Assembly: GCA_031406385.1 (NCBI GenBank)
Contig: JANOHI010000414.1
Span: 1 to 24,833 of the forward strand
Origin: JANLQX01 sp031406385
GTDB lineage: Bacteria; Actinomycetota; Acidimicrobiia; Acidimicrobiales; JANYDT01
Direction of reading: 5' to 3'
Length of the DNA: 24,833 nt
Shown here: piece by piece, positions 22,391-24,833 of the stretch
Numbering within the stretch: the stretch's first letter is position 1
How the letters are laid out: every line of letters begins with the position of its first letter
Notes under the pieces: model-generated
Database searches by the model: none
What the model was told of the DNA's origin: nothing
The model's input: the letters and a program-made list of their open reading frames with translations, nothing else
Position numbers and translations under genes: made by a program

Positions 22391-24232
22391 TCAGAAGTTG
22401 GAGACGACGGCAACGAGGACCTTCTCGATCGAGGCGGGATCACTGGCGTCGTAGGCCGCAGCGTCGGTGGCCTCAGCGATCCGTTTGAGCGTGGCCAGGT
22501 CGGCATCCTTGCCATAGGCGATCGGGAAGAGCCGCACGGGTGATTGGATGCGACCTTCGGACCCGGAGCGGCCGGCGGTAAGGAGCGCTTCGAGCTGATC
22601 GGCGTCGTCGTTCGGGTCGAGGTCCTCGTTTCGCCCGTCGGTGAGGAGCACCACGGCGTTGATGCGGTTCGGGTCGAGGTCTTCTTTCATCTTCTCGATG
22701 GCCGCCGTGGCCGTCGAGTACAGCGGGGTTCCCTGCACCGGTGTGAGGTTGCGGACGGCTTCGGCCAGCTGCTCGCGGTTCGCCGAGGCTGCGCCGATCG
22801 GGATCACTTCGACGGTGTCGATGCCGAGTCCACCCACGTCGGTGGAGAAGATGGTCAGGCCGATCTCGTCGTCGGCCTTGAACTCGTCGAGGGCGGCCAC
22901 GGTGGCGCGCTTTGCGAGGTCGAGCTTGGTGTCGTTCGATGCGTCGTCGGCGGCCTCGCCCATCGACCCGGAGACGTCGATCACGAACAGCACACGTGCG
23001 CCCTTGCGCTGCTCCGCCCACTTGTCGAGCAGCGCAACGAGGACTTTCGGAGCGGGAACGTCGAGCGCCGCCTTCGGTTCATTCGGATCCACACCGTTCG
23101 CCGCAACGATGGGCGCGGCTACGGCAACGGCGGCGTTGCCGGGACGGAACCCGAACTCAAGCACGCGTTCCTGATTCGTAGGTGTACGTACGAATTCGGC
23201 AAACGCCGCGGCGCCCGCTTTCTGCTCGGCCGTGACCCACGGGGCGTTGAGCGTGAACAGCGGATTGTCGCTGAACAGTGTGCCTTCCTTCGGGTAGATC
23301 GCCACGAGCGGCACTCGCGGTTTGCGGGCCACCTCGCCCGGACCGAGGATGCCGTCGGGGTTGCCCATGTTGTAGTCGATGAGCGACTTCTCCTCGACGG
23401 CCACCGCCGACGCGTAGGTGAGCGCAGTGCCGCGGCGGTCGGCGCGGAACCAGTTGTTGAGGAACGTCATGGTGATGTCGCCGTAGTGCACGACGCTCGA
23501 CTCGACGGCCTTCGCGTAGTTCTGCACCTCAGCCCGGTTGAGGTCTTCGAGGGTCAGGCCGCTGCGCTTGCCGGTGGCCGCGTAGTACTGGGCGATGGTG
23601 GCCGAAAGGCCGCTGGTGGAGAAGTTCGGGTTCGTCTTGCCGAGCTTGAACGTGCCCCACTCGGGGTGCCCCTTGCTGGCCCACCCGGTCGGGTCCTTGG
23701 CCAGAGCGAGCAGATCGCCGTAGCCGATCGGCGTCTTGGGCCATCCGAGGGCCGACGCCATGGGCTTGGGCATGGCGATCACCAGCGGGGTGAGCATGAA
23801 CGACGGAGCATCCTCAGGGGCCATCGAAGCGGCGCCGCTGGTGCCGAGGCGCTGGTTGAGGATCGCGCCCCACGACCGCGCCGCGGGCGACCACACCGTG
23901 GGGAACGGGCCGTCGGTCGATTCGTTCCATCCGGCGGCGAGCGCCTGGGCGGCTGCCCCTGACGCCTTCGCGGTGATGGTCACGAAGGCCCGCTTCTTCG
24001 CGCCCGAGTCATCGGTGAAGGTCGACGTGTTCTTGTCTTCGTTGAACGTCCGGGCGAGCTCGTTGAGCAGCGCGATCTTCTCCGAGGACACGGCGACGGT
24101 GATCGGAACGCGCCCCTTCGGCGCGGTTCCACCGGCCGAGGTGTCGCTGCTGCTCTTCGCGGTGCACGCCGACAGCGCGACCGCGCCAGCGAGAGCCAAG
24201 GTGGCGACGGCAGACCGGCGGCGCATGTTCAT
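22391..24232 (-). CDS. Lipoprotein fusing a solute-binding-like domain to a VWA domain
   Basis: This 613-residue product is predicted to be secreted and lipid-anchored: it has a basic start, a hydrophobic segment (about 8-20) and lipobox Leu20-Ser-Ala-Cys23. Residues about 42-375 look like a type-2 periplasmic-binding fold (GRVPITVAVSSEK, then a region with WSPAARSWGAIL, TPLVIAMPKPMA and EFVRTPTNQERVLEFGFRPG). Residues about 410-613 are a von Willebrand A domain with a complete metal-ion-dependent adhesion site: Asp419-x-Ser421-x-Ser423, Thr502 and Asp532 (LLTDGRN). VWA domains bind protein partners through the metal. The ligand of the first domain is unknown. ATG 24232 overlaps the upstream gene's stop as ATGA, which fixes the start and shows translational coupling. 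No transporter permease is in view. Confidence 0.88.
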   Translation of the reverse strand: MNMRRRSAVATLALAGAVALSACTAKSSSDTSAGGTAPKGRVPITVAVSSEKIALLNELARTFNEDKNTSTFTDDSGAKKRAFVTITAKASGAAAQALAAGWNESTDGPFPTVWSPAARSWGAILNQRLGTSGAASMAPEDAPSFMLTPLVIAMPKPMASALGWPKTPIGYGDLLALAKDPTGWASKGHPEWGTFKLGKTNPNFSTSGLSATIAQYYAATGKRSGLTLEDLNRAEVQNYAKAVESSVVHYGDITMTFLNNWFRADRRGTALTYASAVAVEEKSLIDYNMGNPDGILGPGEVARKPRVPLVAIYPKEGTLFSDNPLFTLNAPWVTAEQKAGAAAFAEFVRTPTNQERVLEFGFRPGNAAVAVAAPIVAANGVDPNEPKAALDVPAPKVLVALLDKWAEQRKGARVLFVIDVSGSMGEAADDASNDTKLDLAKRATVAALDEFKADDEIGLTIFSTDVGGLGIDTVEVIPIGAASANREQLAEAVRNLTPVQGTPLYSTATAAIEKMKEDLDPNRINAVVLLTDGRNEDLDPNDDADQLEALLTAGRSGSEGRIQSPVRLFPIAYGKDADLATLKRIAEATDAAAYDASDPASIEKVLVAVVSNF

Positions 24233-24833
24233 GGATTCAGTATCACGTACGCCTCAAGTGTTGCGGACGCGTCGGGACCTGTGGGGCTTGCCGGGTCGGT
24301 AGATCTCGGGTTCCAGCCACTGTCGCCGAATCTGTTGCGGAGCTCCTTGGTCAGCGCGTCGATTCTCGGGTCGTCTCGAATCGTGCCCAGCTTGAGCGTG
24401 AGCGACAGGGGCGGAGCGAACGGCGTGATCTTCGCCCCCGCGACCGACGTGACCGAAGGGGCGAGAGTGATGACAACATCGACGAGCCGCACCGTGACGA
24501 GCGCGGTGATCGGCTCGACGCCGGGAGTAGGGGTGCCGCCATCTCGGATGAAGGTCAGCTGCCTCGATGTGAGGGTGTCAACGGATTTGTTGCCGAGGGC
24601 GCTGGCTATCACGAGCGACGCGGCCAGCGACGTCTGCTTGGGAAGCGCCACGTTTCGTACGGTCGCCAGGAAGCATGCGGTCGTTGAGCACCCCGGCGTT
24701 TCCCCGGCCCGCGAAACCATGACAATCGGGGCCGACGCGAGCGGGGTCGACACGGCAAGGCGGCCCTTGTCGTCGAGCCGGTCGAGCCATGCTGACGACG
24801 TGACGACCGCGTCGACCTTGTTGCCGGTCACGT
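24229..24833 (-). CDS. Probable solute-binding-like protein, 5' end outside the window
   Basis: The reading frame is still open at the right edge, so only about the last 200 residues are visible. These contain VDAVVTSSAWLDRLDDKG and STPLASAPIVMVSRAGE, which resemble the hinge and second lobe of extracellular type-2 solute-binding proteins, and DDPRIDALTKELRNRFGDSGW near the C-terminus. Two cysteines (GCSTTACF) may form a disulfide, consistent with export. Its stop overlaps the ATG of the SBP-VWA lipoprotein gene by four bases, so the two are made together. The family call is tentative because the N-terminus, including any signal peptide, is missing. Confidence 0.6.
   Translation of the reverse strand, partial: VTGNKVDAVVTSSAWLDRLDDKGRLAVSTPLASAPIVMVSRAGETPGCSTTACFLATVRNVALPKQTSLAASLVIASALGNKSVDTLTSRQLTFIRDGGTPTPGVEPITALVTVRLVDVVITLAPSVTSVAGAKITPFAPPLSLTLKLGTIRDDPRIDALTKELRNRFGDSGWNPRSTDPASPTGPDASATLEAYVILNP

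Noticed and set aside
20041..24833. Long plus-strand frames opposite pspA, the coiled-coil gene and the VWA lipoprotein gene
   Set aside because: They are antisense shadows rich in Val/Gly/Asp/Arg with no domain, while the minus-strand frames show signal peptides, coiled coils and a complete MIDAS.

Overview
The window is a GC-rich chromosomal segment from a free-living bacterium, most likely an actinomycete-phylum (Actinomycetota) member that builds rods with MreB. Acidimicrobiia or a neighbouring class is my best guess. The guess rests on composition, TAnnnT-type -10 boxes lying next to start codons, the gene order tRNA-Gly/tRNA-Pro–tig–clpP–clpX–folC–ndk–mreBCD–mrdA–rodA–rne–rplU–rpmA–obgE–proB, and protein features such as an RNase E/G with a long disordered N-terminus. 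No phage, IS element, transposase, CRISPR array or rRNA is visible.

Layout. Positions 1-195 hold two tRNA genes on the minus strand (Gly-TCC and Pro-TGG). From 567 to 20039 everything is on the plus strand: protein folding and proteolysis (tig, clpP, clpX), folate (folC), a secreted zinc metallopeptidase with a degenerate second copy of its own domain, ndk, the elongasome operon (mreB, mreC, mreD, mrdA/PBP2, rodA), RNase E/G, ribosomal proteins L21 and L27, the ribosome-assembly GTPase ObgE, and ProB. From 20024 to the right edge five genes run on the minus strand: a small unrecognised protein, a PspA/IM30 protein, a membrane-anchored coiled-coil protein, a lipoprotein fusing a solute-binding domain to a VWA domain, and the 3' part of a second probable solute-binding protein. 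I read this as an envelope or stress module whose substrate is unknown.

How the genes work together. The mre-mrd block is tightly coupled (4-base GTGA overlaps between mreC/mreD and mreD/mrdA) and makes the lateral-wall synthesis complex: MreB filament, MreC/MreD linkers, PBP2 transpeptidase and RodA glycosyltransferase. RNase E/G, L21, L27 and ObgE form an RNA-processing and large-subunit assembly neighbourhood. Trigger factor, ClpP and ClpX form the protein-quality block.

Most striking structure. Two unrelated genes, obgE and folC, are preceded by tandem copies of their own start region. In both, the repeat length (53 and 14 bases) is a multiple of three plus two, so each upstream copy becomes a micro-ORF whose TGA overlaps the next ATG as ATGA, giving a three-step ladder of starts that ends at the real gene. 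A similar 13-codon link, without the repeat, joins mrdA to rodA. The intergenic regions are also unusually rich in short tandem and inverted repeats: a 21-bp-period inverted array before the metallopeptidase, a 15-bp minisatellite before ndk, 26-bp repeats after rpmA, a 34-bp pair and a 29-bp pair on the right.
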